Both the position numbers and the translations under genes were made by a program. From an uncultured Candidatus Saccharibacteria bacterium (GTDB taxonomy: Bacteria; Patescibacteriota; Saccharimonadia; Saccharimonadales; Saccharimonadaceae): 54,814 nucleotides of DNA. The stretch is from contig CALHWE010000020.1 of the NCBI GenBank assembly GCA_938036785.1, positions 1 through 54,814 on the forward strand, read 5' to 3'. Of the stretch, positions 24,642 through 33,116 are shown in pieces. The notes under the pieces are model-generated. The model was not told where the DNA came from and ran no database searches. It saw only the letters and a list, made by a program, of their open reading frames with translations. Within the stretch, counting starts at the first letter, position 1, and the number at the start of each line of letters is the position of its first letter.

Positions 24642-26777
24642 GTGTCGAATCCAACAAAAGAGCGTACAGCTAACCCAGTAAATAACACCTTAGCGCACGA
24701 GACAAATGCGGGCTTTGATAAAGATCGATACGATTTATACGAAAAAGCGCTCAATCTCACTAACACACCAGAGTCTAAAACAAAGCGAATCGTATCAGGC
24801 TTGAGCCTCATGCGAGATTTTGCTGGAGAGCTATTTGCAAAGTACAGCAATCACAGCGCCTATACTGCATACTTATTGTATACAGCAGGCAACCGTGATG
24901 AACTGCTCAAAACGGAGAACCTTGCCAGCCTCCGCCACAAGATGCTCGAAGATCATAAAAAACAGTGGGAAGTAGATGCATATAAAAAGTTTAACCAAAT
25001 TGTTTCGATGCTGCAGGATACCAGCCAGCTGTCAAGCGCCTGGAGTAAATTTCTTAATACACAGAAGATGTCATCTGACCCAGACGCTCAGAACAAAGAG
25101 TCTCTATACACAGCCATTACGAAAGCTCGAAAGCTCGAAAAATCAAAAGGAAGGATAAAGCCTTCCTCTGCAGAGAGTCAGTATCTTACAGATGAACAGA
25201 AGCAAAGTCAGCTTCTTGAGACTGCAACACACGACCGCATGCAAGCAGAGAACCTCATGCAAGAGCTGTGGCAGCAGCCAATGAATATGCTCAATCTTGA
25301 TGACCTTTTGGATGCAGGGGATAGTGTTGGGCTTTCGACTATTTTTATGGAGGCTGTCAACACGCTCAATAAACTCAACAACACTCGCTATGATACATCG
25401 GAAGCGTATGAGCTAGCCTACAAGAGTGAGGCATTGCTTGCACCACTGTGTGAGATTATTGGCTTTGATGGGCTTGCAATGGCGCTGCGAAGCAAGGTGA
25501 TATGCCTCCAACTGCGCAATACCGGCCAAGGGCATTTTGTGGATCTCGCTGAGCGCATCCTGTCGGAGTTTGGTGTGCTGGGTACTACCGATACTGACAA
25601 CCCAGACCAAGTCATCACTGCCGAAGAGCGCAACCAAAACTATTGCAACATTACAGAAAAAATTCTCGCACATATGATTGGCAAAATGGACAAAAGCGGA
25701 GGTGACAGCAAGCTCGTCCTTGGCCAAGAGTCAAACCATAATATTGTCGTGGGAAATGGTAATTGTAGTTATGGGTGGCATACTGAACTCCGAGCCGTAT
25801 GGCGGCTCAAGTCTGTTGGCTCTCTCGCACGTAAGCTTGCAGAAGGAGCAAAAAAAGCAGAGAAACAAAAGAGAGAAGACTATCAAAAAATCCGCGCCTC
25901 TATCTCACCAGACATACTGCAAGCGTATGATGACAAGATGAATAGTGTAAAAGCTAAAGAGAAAGAACGCCAGGATGGGCGAGAATTTATATCATACGAA
26001 GCCTTGCAAGCATATGATGCGGAAACGATAAAGATTTTGGACGATTTGAAGACTCAATACATCGACGAGCTCTGTGAGCAATTTAATGATATCACACCAC
26101 AAACACTGCGCTCATTATCTCCACCGGAGAAAGACAGCTCACTCGAAGTGCCGTTTGATATCGATGGTATCACATTTATTACAGAGGATCGCGATGAACT
26201 GCTTGATGTGTTCTTGGATATGATCAACAATAACGATATTGTTACGCCACCACAAGATAAAGCTACGCAAAATAACAAGACTTCAACCAACGAGGATGAT
26301 GACTATATTATTACCCCATACGCTGCACCAGGCCGAGACAAGATACTCAAGGTAGAGGGAGACATTCAATTCATTACGGATATTAAGGCTGCATTTGAGG
26401 CTCGGTATTCGGGTACTCGTGCCGAAGAGTATATTGATTTTAAGGAAGATAACAAGAAAGGTTTTCGTGTTGCTAAGATGACAGGCCTTTACGAGGATCA
26501 AGCCTCAGGTATTTTGCCCTTTGAAGTCCAGGTTCTCACCAAGGAGGATCGCGAGGCTACACGCCATGGCATAGCAGCACATATCTTATACAAGCTTGGT
26601 AAGCAGCTTGGCTATCAGCTCCAGCCGACAGAAGGGCAGCTCACGCGCATGAGCAATCTCAACAGGCGTAAGCAGGATTTTGGTAAAACAACCTTGCACC
26701 AACCAAGCCGAAGCCGTATCAACAATACGAACCGCAAAATCGATGCGATGCTTGCCCAAGCACAACTACACAGCTAA
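24642..26777 (+). CDS. Large protein with a divergent Rel/SpoT-like synthetase region
   Basis: A 711-residue cytoplasmic protein starting with GTG. Most of it is helical and charged. Several blocks line up in order with RSH (ppGpp synthetase) enzymes: LLAPLCEIIGFDGLAMALRS (about 270-290, like the helix after the HD domain), FDIDGITFITEDRDELLDVF (about 505-524, like the DLxGxR strand, with Asp506/508), EYIDFKEDNKKGFRVAKM (like DYIxxPKxNGYxSLH) and FEVQVLT...RHGIAAHILYK (Glu628, His642-His647, like EIQIRT...GxAAH). The Arg of DLxGxR and the Tyr of NGYxSLH are replaced. No HD motif is seen in the N-terminus. Function uncertain; ppGpp chemistry is not assured. Confidence 0.6.
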   Translation: MSNPTKERTANPVNNTLAHETNAGFDKDRYDLYEKALNLTNTPESKTKRIVSGLSLMRDFAGELFAKYSNHSAYTAYLLYTAGNRDELLKTENLASLRHKMLEDHKKQWEVDAYKKFNQIVSMLQDTSQLSSAWSKFLNTQKMSSDPDAQNKESLYTAITKARKLEKSKGRIKPSSAESQYLTDEQKQSQLLETATHDRMQAENLMQELWQQPMNMLNLDDLLDAGDSVGLSTIFMEAVNTLNKLNNTRYDTSEAYELAYKSEALLAPLCEIIGFDGLAMALRSKVICLQLRNTGQGHFVDLAERILSEFGVLGTTDTDNPDQVITAEERNQNYCNITEKILAHMIGKMDKSGGDSKLVLGQESNHNIVVGNGNCSYGWHTELRAVWRLKSVGSLARKLAEGAKKAEKQKREDYQKIRASISPDILQAYDDKMNSVKAKEKERQDGREFISYEALQAYDAETIKILDDLKTQYIDELCEQFNDITPQTLRSLSPPEKDSSLEVPFDIDGITFITEDRDELLDVFLDMINNNDIVTPPQDKATQNNKTSTNEDDDYIITPYAAPGRDKILKVEGDIQFITDIKAAFEARYSGTRAEEYIDFKEDNKKGFRVAKMTGLYEDQASGILPFEVQVLTKEDREATRHGIAAHILYKLGKQLGYQLQPTEGQLTRMSNLNRRKQDFGKTTLHQPSRSRINNTNRKIDAMLAQAQLHS

Positions 26778-26826
26778 GCTACTTCCTCGCTCTGTTTACG
26801 CACTGGCACAAAGATTCCTCCACACC

Positions 26827-26856
26827 TTGCATCCACCCACCACCATCTGCTATAAT
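26827..26856 (+). promoter_or_regulatory. Promoter of rplJ-rplL
   Basis: TTGCAT (26827-26832) and extended TGCTATAAT (26848-26856), 18-nt spacing. It starts a leader of about 265 nt before rplJ; the roughly 350 bases between the RSH-like gene and rplJ contain only this regulatory region. Confidence 0.75.
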
Positions 26857-26862
26857 CTCTCC

Positions 26863-27129
26863 CAGACATTGCCAAAGACCGTAGCGGGCTGTTATGCGCG
26901 ACAAAGCAGCCGATAAGTATGCTACCGAGGGAATTTCGGATACGCCGTGGTTCTTACGCCAGCGTTTTAGTACGAAACTCGAGACTCGTCTTTGCAATCG
27001 TGCAGAGGCGATTTTTTGCGGCATATGTCGGACATTAACAATGCGGTCGGATACAACAACAAACCAGTAATACTGCACCCCTTCTCGGTGTGTATAGGTA
27101 TTACAACTCCAAAGAAAGGATTTTATCTT
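26863..27129 (+). promoter_or_regulatory. rplJ leader with intrinsic terminator (attenuator)
   Basis: A long untranslated leader. At 26987-27010 CGTCTTTGCA pairs over ten positions (with G-U pairs) with TGCAGAGGCG around the loop ATCG, and TTTTTT follows at 27012-27017. Such a terminator 110 nt before the gene suggests attenuation. L10(L12)4 autoregulation of the rplJL leader is known in other bacteria; that it applies here is inference. Upstream bases (ACGA at 26972-26975) could pair with TCGT inside the left arm and act as antiterminator. Confidence 0.6.
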
Positions 27130-27657
27130 ATGGCAATTTCCAAAGATAAAAAACAAGCTTTGGTGGCTGAAATGAGCGAGCTTCTCGCAGAGGCAAAGGG
27201 CACTGCCGTTGCGACCTACCAAGGGACAAGCGTGGCAGATCTGCAGGCGTTGCGCCGCGAAGCTCGCGAAGCTGGTGTTGTCATTAAGGTGGTGAAGAAC
27301 CGTCTCGTGCGTGTTGCCTTTGCGCAGCATGACACCTACAAAAATACCGACACTTCGGCCCTGGCTGGGCAGTTGCTGTATGCAATCTCGCCAGATGACG
27401 AAGTGATGGCAGCGAAGGTGTTGCACGAGTTTGCTAAGACGCATCCAACAGTTCAGTTGGTTGCTGGCTTTAGTGGCGAAGGTGAAGCTCTCAACACAGC
27501 CAACGTCACTGCACTGGCTGGCTTGCCAAGCAAGAATCAGCTGGTGGCCGAAGTGGTGGCACAGCTGCTCTCGCCAGTACACGACACTACCAACGCACTT
27601 TCGGGCAACCTCCATGCGTTGCTCGATGGCATCGAAGACGCCAAAGCGGCTGCGTAA
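27130..27657 (+). CDS. rplJ: 50S ribosomal protein L10
   Basis: uL10, base of the L7/L12 stalk; 175 residues. The conserved start AISKDKKQALVAEMSELLAE, VVKNRLVRVAFA and the C-terminal L12-binding helix (PVHDTTNALSGNLHALLDGI) are present. AAAGAAAGGA is the ribosome binding site. rplL follows 87 nt downstream, the conserved pair. Confidence 0.95.
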   Translation: MAISKDKKQALVAEMSELLAEAKGTAVATYQGTSVADLQALRREAREAGVVIKVVKNRLVRVAFAQHDTYKNTDTSALAGQLLYAISPDDEVMAAKVLHEFAKTHPTVQLVAGFSGEGEALNTANVTALAGLPSKNQLVAEVVAQLLSPVHDTTNALSGNLHALLDGIEDAKAAA

Positions 27658-27744
27658 CCAAGCGCAGCATTGTACTAACGTTTGCACTAGGCAGACAATA
27701 ACTCGTGGGGTAATTCTACCGCACATCATTGAAAGGAATCCATC

Positions 27745-28119
27745 ATGGCAGATGTGAAAAAACTGGCTGAAGAACTGGTTGCTTTGACCGTTCTGGAAGT
27801 CAACGAACTCAAAAATGTCCTCAAGGACGAATACGGCATTGAGCCAGCCGCTGCTGCAGTTGCTGTCGCTGGCCCAGCCGCCGACGCTGGTGCTGCTGAA
27901 GACGAGCAGACCGAATTCACCGTCACCCTCAAAGAAGTTGGTGGCCAAAAGGTTGCTGTCATCAAAGCTGTTAAGGAACTCACTGGCCTTGGCCTGGGTG
28001 AGGCAAAAGCTTTGGTCGACAACGCACCAAGCCCAATCAAAGAAAAGGTCAGCAAAGACGACGCCGAAGCTGCCAAGAAAACCTTGGAAGAGGCTGGCGC
28101 TACTGTCGAACTGGCGTAA
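27745..28119 (+). CDS. rplL: 50S ribosomal protein L7/L12
   Basis: bL12 stalk protein that recruits translational GTPases; 124 residues. N-terminal dimerisation domain, Ala-rich hinge, and the factor-binding domain EKTEFTV-like DEQTEFTVTLKEVGGQKVAV with VKELTGLGLGEAKALVDNAP. GAAAGGA precedes the ATG. Confidence 0.98.
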   Translation: MADVKKLAEELVALTVLEVNELKNVLKDEYGIEPAAAAVAVAGPAADAGAAEDEQTEFTVTLKEVGGQKVAVIKAVKELTGLGLGEAKALVDNAPSPIKEKVSKDDAEAAKKTLEEAGATVELA

Positions 28120-28149
28120 TCACCCTACCGACCGCATTGATACCATCAG

Positions 28150-28173
28150 CACACCCTCTTGGGTGTATTTTTG
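28150..28173 (+). terminator. Terminator of rplJ-rplL
   Basis: ACACCC/GGGTGT with loop TCTT and the tail ATTTTTGG. Confidence 0.8.
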
Positions 28174-28176
28174 GTT

Positions 28177-28557
28177 GTGTTCAGAAAATATCATGAACAT
28201 CATGACTGTTACTGCTATAATTTTCTTGTCATTAGGCCATTACCATGGTATGCTCTGCTGATTATTGTCGGTAGAGGGCTGCGATGGCATGTTCAAGATA
28301 CAGAGAGGGCAGGAGTCTGTCTCCTCTGGACACTCTTCGCTGGCTACATTCTCGAGATAGAGATTCTCATCTTTGCTATTTGCCGCAGTTTGCAAATCAA
28401 CACTGGTGAGACGATCTTCGCTCTGACTGGTGGGGTATTGACTATCATGGGTTTCCATATGATAGCATCAGTGTCAACCGTTGATCACGTATTTGATAAG
28501 ACTATCGACCTGTATGATAGCCTGCGCGGTTTCCCGTCAGAGATTAGTAGCCGATAA
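28177..28557 (+). CDS. Small membrane protein, start unresolved
   Basis: An open frame with two to three hydrophobic segments (ALLIIVG, VCLLWTLFAGYILEIEILIF, ALTGGVLTIMGFHMIASVS) and a short polar C-terminus. The start is unclear: GTG 28177 is the first candidate after the rplL terminator, while TATAAT at 28216-28221 would fit a leaderless start near 28231, where only ATT is in frame. The coding character of the hydrophobic part looks real. Function unknown. A hairpin with a perfect Shine-Dalgarno-like sequence follows immediately. Confidence 0.45.
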   Translation: MFRKYHEHHDCYCYNFLVIRPLPWYALLIIVGRGLRWHVQDTERAGVCLLWTLFAGYILEIEILIFAICRSLQINTGETIFALTGGVLTIMGFHMIASVSTVDHVFDKTIDLYDSLRGFPSEISSR

Positions 28558-28558
28558 C

Positions 28559-28625
28559 GAAAGGAGGTGCCCACGCACAGCAATCTGTTGAGCTCACTGC
28601 TCCGGATTGCTGTGCGTCACTCCAT
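28559..28625 (+). other. Long hairpin carrying a perfect Shine-Dalgarno sequence without an ORF
   Basis: AAAGGAGGTG (28560-28569) is followed by a 13-bp perfect stem, ACGCACAGCAATC (28573-28585) with GATTGCTGTGCGT (28605-28617). The outer bases GGAGGTG and CACTCC can extend the stem and occlude the Shine-Dalgarno. No start codon or open frame follows at a usable distance. It could be a 3'-end structure of the preceding gene or a small RNA. The remaining bases to 28709 show nothing. Confidence 0.5.
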
Positions 28626-28709
28626 GTGCGTAGCGCTCTAAGCATCGTACCATTTTTACAACGAACTATTGGCTACCCCTGTTATTGCTGTGGATAACCA
28701 CCAAGCGCC

Positions 28710-28740
28710 TTGACAAGGCCCCACCCCATCGCTATATAAT
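28710..28740 (+). promoter_or_regulatory. Promoter of the OB-like protein gene
   Basis: TTGACA (28710-28715) and TATAAT (28735-28740) with a somewhat long 19-nt spacer. Confidence 0.65.
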
Positions 28741-28782
28741 GGGTTGATAACTAAGAAAACAGACAAGGAATTGCGAGAAAAT

Positions 28783-29298
28783 ATGTCTGAACTACCAGAG
28801 AAACAGGTGAAGCGATTGCGATCGCTGATTCAAGAGGCAGAGACAAACCTGGCCGCTGCAAAGGAATTATTAATGAGTATTATTGGTGACGATGGCGAAG
28901 TCGTCGTGCCAAGCAATAGCCGCGAGGAGGTATCGGGCAAAATAGTCGAAGGTATCTTTGACGGGCAGGTAATGGTCGATGCCGATGGCAAGAATTATCC
29001 TGTGCCAGCCAATTATGCCAGCAAGTCTAAGCTTGTTGAGGGTGACAAGCTCAAGCTGACGATCGCCGACGATGGTGGCTTTATCTACAAGCAAATCAAG
29101 CGAGTAGAGCGCAAGCAGATTATCGGCACGCTCACCCAACACGATGGCGCGTACTACGTGGAAGCACAGGGGAGAGAATACCGGATCTTGCTGGCAAGTG
29201 TGACGTTCTTCCGAATTGAAATTGGCCACCAAGTCACCGTCATCATCCCCGAGGACAAACCCGACGCAACGTGGGCAGCGGTGGAAGCACCGTTATAG
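28783..29298 (+). CDS. Coiled-coil protein with two tandem beta-barrel-like repeats
   Basis: A 171-residue soluble protein. The first 35 residues form a helix (LPEKQVKRLRSLIQEAETNL). Two similar beta-rich units follow: IVEGIFDGQVMVDADGKNYP to KLKLTIADDGG, and IIGTLTQHDGAYYVEAQGRE to HQVTVIIPED. Each looks like an OB- or SH3-type small barrel (my reading of the pattern). The ATG at 28783 has AAGGAA upstream; a TTG at 28744 lies too close to the promoter -10 to be translated efficiently. I cannot name a function; nucleic-acid binding is possible. Confidence 0.75.
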   Translation: MSELPEKQVKRLRSLIQEAETNLAAAKELLMSIIGDDGEVVVPSNSREEVSGKIVEGIFDGQVMVDADGKNYPVPANYASKSKLVEGDKLKLTIADDGGFIYKQIKRVERKQIIGTLTQHDGAYYVEAQGREYRILLASVTFFRIEIGHQVTVIIPEDKPDATWAAVEAPL

Positions 29299-29354
29299 CA
29301 GGTATACCTGCTGAGGTATACAGATTATGTTATGCCTCTACAGATACATTATAA

Positions 29355-29393
29355 AAAGCAACAACCGTTACGATGTGGAGCGGTTGTTGCTTT
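29355..29393. terminator. Bidirectional terminator between convergent genes
   Basis: Thirteen-bp stem AAAGCAACAACCG/CGGTTGTTGCTTT, 13-nt loop, A-rich on the left and T-rich on the right. It serves the OB-like gene (plus) and the Imm5-like gene (minus). Confidence 0.8.
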
Positions 29394-29464
29394 AAGGCGT
29401 AATTTTATACGTTTTATCTACTAGGCATATAGTCAAAATAAATTGACTACTGCTTGATAGTGAA

Positions 29465-30091
29465 TTATTTCAGTGATTTACCATCTACTGCTGCAGGAAT
29501 TGCCTCATCAAGGTACCATGTCCAAAATGCGCGACGAGCGTTAACGTCAACGTCTTCGGCAGCTTGCCAATTTAACCCGCGAGCGGCAGCAGCCGAGCAG
29601 GCGTAGCTCAAATCGAGTGAATCTGGCAATAGATCGTCATCCTTGAGGTCGCTATCCATATCGACTTCGTAGTACAGATCTCGGTGACAAGCTGACATCA
29701 CAGCACTAGCCGCGGCATCGGCCACGAAGGTTGCTGGCTCGGTGATGCTGTCGAGCTCCACATCGAAGAGGAGCTCTTCAAAGTAGCTGCGTGCACGCTC
29801 CTCTGCTTCTACTGGATCAGCCTGTCCATCTGCAACATTCTGTGCGAGCGTGAGAAGATCTTCGACTCCAGAATCATCAGGGAAAGCACGATACCAAACA
29901 TCCTGTACGTGGCGGACACACATTGTATTGAGCCGGAGGCGAATTTGATACGAGAGGTCGGCGTCGTTCTCATCGATCATTGCTCGCCAGATCGCAATAC
30001 GGCGCTGTAGTGAGAGGATTGCTTTGTCGTTTGCAGCGAGTTCTTCGCGGCCGAGTTGTAGTTGTTGGTTGAGGTTGTTCATATCGATCAT
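29465..30091 (-). CDS. Imm5-like putative immunity protein
   Basis: A 208-residue, strongly acidic, helical protein. The C-terminal end reads RRAFWTWYLDEAIPAA, preceded by YACSAAAARGLNW. This matches my memory of the Imm5 immunity family of polymorphic toxins (aligned Ala-rich helices and a terminal RRxFWxWYLxEAxP). AAGGAG lies 8 nt before the ATG. No cognate toxin is adjacent. In an episymbiont it could protect against toxins from kin or from the host (speculation). Confidence 0.6.
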   Translation of the reverse strand: MIDMNNLNQQLQLGREELAANDKAILSLQRRIAIWRAMIDENDADLSYQIRLRLNTMCVRHVQDVWYRAFPDDSGVEDLLTLAQNVADGQADPVEAEERARSYFEELLFDVELDSITEPATFVADAAASAVMSACHRDLYYEVDMDSDLKDDDLLPDSLDLSYACSAAAARGLNWQAAEDVDVNARRAFWTWYLDEAIPAAVDGKSLK

Positions 30092-30229
30092 CTATGAGAC
30101 TCCTTACTTACTAATTACAGACCACATACTACCATCCTGTGGCAGTTTTGTACAATTGCATGTATAGGATCAATGTAGAAGTTAATACTTCGATCGCATC
30201 TCCATCAATTCTGCGGTATAATATAGCAA

Positions 30230-31732
30230 ATGAGCAGAGCACTATATCGGATGTATCGGAGTCGGTCGCTTGATGAGATTGTGGGGCAGTCGCATATCAC
30301 GCGGATTTTGCAGCGGGCAATTGCTCGTGGGCGCATTGCCCATGCCTATCTCCTGACGGGGCCACGTGGGGTGGGTAAGACATCGATCGCCCGCATCTTG
30401 GCGCATGAGATCAACGGTCTGCCATACACCGATGAGTCAACTCATCTTGATATTATCGAGATCGATGCAGCGAGCAATAATTCTGTGGAGGATATCCGTG
30501 ATTTGCGCGACAAGGTGCAAATTGCACCAGCCAGCAGTCCAAAAAAGATCTACATTATCGATGAGGTTCATATGCTCAGCAAGTCGGCCTTTAATGCCTT
30601 ACTCAAGACGCTAGAAGAACCGCCCGAGCATGTCGTCTTCATTCTTGCGACGACCGACGCCGACAAGCTCCCCGCGACGATCTTGAGCCGGGTGCAGCGC
30701 TTTAATTTCCGAGCAATTAGTCCACGTGATGCAGCCAAGCATTTGGCGTTTATTGCTGAGCAGGAGAAGATTGCCATTACACCCGATGCATTGGAGCTGA
30801 TTGCTGAGCAAGGGAAGGGAAGCTTCCGCGACAGCATTAGTTTGCTCGACCAACTACGCTCACTAAGTGATGAGACAATCGACCGCGCGATGGTCGCAGA
30901 AGTGCTGGGCCTTGCGCAGGATGAGCTAGTTGAGGAACTGCTGACTGCCTATGCTGCGGCAGATATTGGCCGCGCCGCTCAACTAATCGATGAAGCTGAG
31001 GCAGCTGGCACACCGGCCGAGCTTCTTGCCGAGCAGCTGCTTGGCATCGCTCGCCAGCGTGTTGTAGAGGATGCAGCACTGTTGCCATTACTCGATAAAC
31101 TACTGGCTGTACCGCGAGCCGGTTGGCCGCGCATTGCACTGCTTACTGCTCTTGCAAGCCGAGCTACGTCACCAGCCACAGCACCTCATCGTCAGCCATC
31201 GCCCGCTACCGTCAGTGAGCCAGTTGCGTCATATACCCACTCACCAGCTGCACCATCACCGCAAGCATCTCCTGTAGCTCCTTCTTCAGACCCTCACCGT
31301 CAAGAGACAAATGGTGCGGCAGCATCATCGGCTGGTCAGTCTGGTACTCCAAGTGCTTCTGCTACTGATCATACACCAGCCAAGCAACCAAGCGTTTCTG
31401 CAGCAAACGACGAAACACCCGCAGCAAACTCAACTCCAGTTGACTTCCCATGGGAGCAATTTCTCGATGCAGTGGGAGCAGTCGGGGCGCGCACGTACCT
31501 CGCCAAGGCAGGCCACGCGTTTGACGGCCAGACACTAACGATCTACGCTGGCAAAAAATTCGCCAAAATGCAGATCGATCGCGCCCTCCCTACACTCAGC
31601 GCAGCACTGCACCGCCTCGGCATTACTGCAGAGATCACGGTAGTAGCTACCAGCAAGCCGCCCAAAGATCGCCAAAAAGCCGCCATTCTTGCTATGATGG
31701 GGGGAGGAGAAGAAATTACCATCAATGGCTGA
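30230..31732 (+). CDS. dnaX: DNA polymerase III gamma/tau subunit, zinc-module-free
   Basis: The clamp-loader ATPase, 500 residues. Walker A GPRGVGKTS (Lys50), Walker B IIDEVHML, sensor ILATTDADKLPATILSRVQR. The four cysteines of the zinc module usually found between Walker A and B are absent: that region reads AHEINGLPYTDESTHLDIIE. Residues 315-405 form a Pro/Ser/Ala-rich linker before a small tau-like C-terminal domain. TATAAT (30217-30222) lies 7 nt before the ATG: leaderless. It overlaps dnaB by 8 bases and is therefore coupled to it. Confidence 0.95.
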   Translation: MSRALYRMYRSRSLDEIVGQSHITRILQRAIARGRIAHAYLLTGPRGVGKTSIARILAHEINGLPYTDESTHLDIIEIDAASNNSVEDIRDLRDKVQIAPASSPKKIYIIDEVHMLSKSAFNALLKTLEEPPEHVVFILATTDADKLPATILSRVQRFNFRAISPRDAAKHLAFIAEQEKIAITPDALELIAEQGKGSFRDSISLLDQLRSLSDETIDRAMVAEVLGLAQDELVEELLTAYAAADIGRAAQLIDEAEAAGTPAELLAEQLLGIARQRVVEDAALLPLLDKLLAVPRAGWPRIALLTALASRATSPATAPHRQPSPATVSEPVASYTHSPAAPSPQASPVAPSSDPHRQETNGAAASSAGQSGTPSASATDHTPAKQPSVSAANDETPAANSTPVDFPWEQFLDAVGAVGARTYLAKAGHAFDGQTLTIYAGKKFAKMQIDRALPTLSAALHRLGITAEITVVATSKPPKDRQKAAILAMMGGGEEITING

Positions 31733-33077
31733 CCAATCACCGCAACCAAAAGGCAAAGTACCACCACAAAGTCTCGATGCTGAGATGAGTTTGCTTGGTG
31801 CGGTACTTATCGACGAAGAAGTTTTGGCCGATGCTAGCGAACACGTCGGCGCAGAAGACTTTTATGACAAGCGCCACGCGACGATCTTTGGGGCAATGAT
31901 GTGCCTCTATGAGCGACACAAGCCAGTTGACCTTCTTACCCTGACCGATGAATTACAAAAAAAAGACCAGCTTGCCGAGGTAGGCGGCTCAGCCTATCTG
32001 ACCGAGCTTACCAACTACGTCCCCACCGCAGCCCACGCCAGTAGCTATGCCGAGATTGTCGCCCAAAAAGCAGTGCGGCGACGACTCATTAAAGCCAGTG
32101 CCGATATTAGCCAGCTTGGTTTTGATGAAAATACCACCACCCAAGAGCTGCTCGAAAAGGCCGAGGCAGAGCTCTTTAGTGTGTCTGACCAGTCACTCAA
32201 GCAAGACCTCGTGAGCCTAGAGAGTATTCTCACCGATAGCTTCGACCGTATTGAAGAGCTGCACCGCAACAAAGGACAGCTGCGCGGCATTCGCACGGGG
32301 TACCGCGACCTCGACACGATGACGGCTGGCCTGCAGCGCTCCGACCTTATTATTATTGCAGCTCGCCCCGCCATGGGTAAGACGACACTGGTGACAAACC
32401 TCGCCTACAATGTCGCAACAATCGAGAAAAAGCCCGTTCTCTTCTTTTCACTCGAGATGAGTAAGGAGCAGCTCACCGACCGCATGCTCGCTGATGCCAG
32501 TGGTGTGGATAGCTGGAATATCCGTACTGGTAATCTCAGTGATGATGACTGGGCCAAGCTCTCCGAGGCAATGGGTGAGATGGCCGAAGCGCCCATCTTC
32601 ATCGATGACACGCCAGGTCTGAGCGTCCTCGAGATGCGTACCAAGGCACGGCGCGCCATGCACGACCAGCAGCTTGGGCTGGTGATCGTCGACTACCTGC
32701 AGCTGATGCAGGCCAATGGCAACCACAATGGCAACCGCGTCCAAGAGGTGAGTGAGATATCGCGCGGACTCAAGCTGATTGCCCGCGAGCTCAATGTACC
32801 AGTCATCGCCCTAAGCCAGCTGAGCCGCTCGGTGGAGTCGCGCACCCCGCCAGTGCCGCAATTAGCCGACCTGCGTGAGTCAGGTTCAATTGAGCAAGAC
32901 GCTGATATTGTCTCCTTTATTTACCGGCCAGGCTACTACGAGCCAGACAACCCTGAGTTCCAAAATATCACCGATCTCATCATCGCTAAGCACCGCAATG
33001 GCCCAGTGGGCAAGATCCAACTCTACTTCCACCCCGAGCGGCTACGCTTCATGAGCCTCGACAAGCGGCATGATTGA
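31725..33077 (+). CDS. dnaB: Replicative DNA helicase DnaB
   Basis: Hexameric replicative helicase of 450 residues. N-terminal DnaB domain (QSLDAEMSLLGAVLIDEEVL), RecA-like domain with Walker A AARPAMGKTT (about residues 210-219), Walker B LGLVIVDYLQLM, and the Arg-finger region VIALSQLSRSVESR. It overlaps dnaX by 8 nt. Its last eleven codons (RFMSLDKRHD plus stop) and the following promoter are duplicated 605 bp downstream. Confidence 0.97.
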   Translation: MADQSPQPKGKVPPQSLDAEMSLLGAVLIDEEVLADASEHVGAEDFYDKRHATIFGAMMCLYERHKPVDLLTLTDELQKKDQLAEVGGSAYLTELTNYVPTAAHASSYAEIVAQKAVRRRLIKASADISQLGFDENTTTQELLEKAEAELFSVSDQSLKQDLVSLESILTDSFDRIEELHRNKGQLRGIRTGYRDLDTMTAGLQRSDLIIIAARPAMGKTTLVTNLAYNVATIEKKPVLFFSLEMSKEQLTDRMLADASGVDSWNIRTGNLSDDDWAKLSEAMGEMAEAPIFIDDTPGLSVLEMRTKARRAMHDQQLGLVIVDYLQLMQANGNHNGNRVQEVSEISRGLKLIARELNVPVIALSQLSRSVESRTPPVPQLADLRESGSIEQDADIVSFIYRPGYYEPDNPEFQNITDLIIAKHRNGPVGKIQLYFHPERLRFMSLDKRHD

Positions 33078-33116
33078 TGCTATGCTATAGCTATTAAGCA
33101 TAGGAGAACCACAGCA

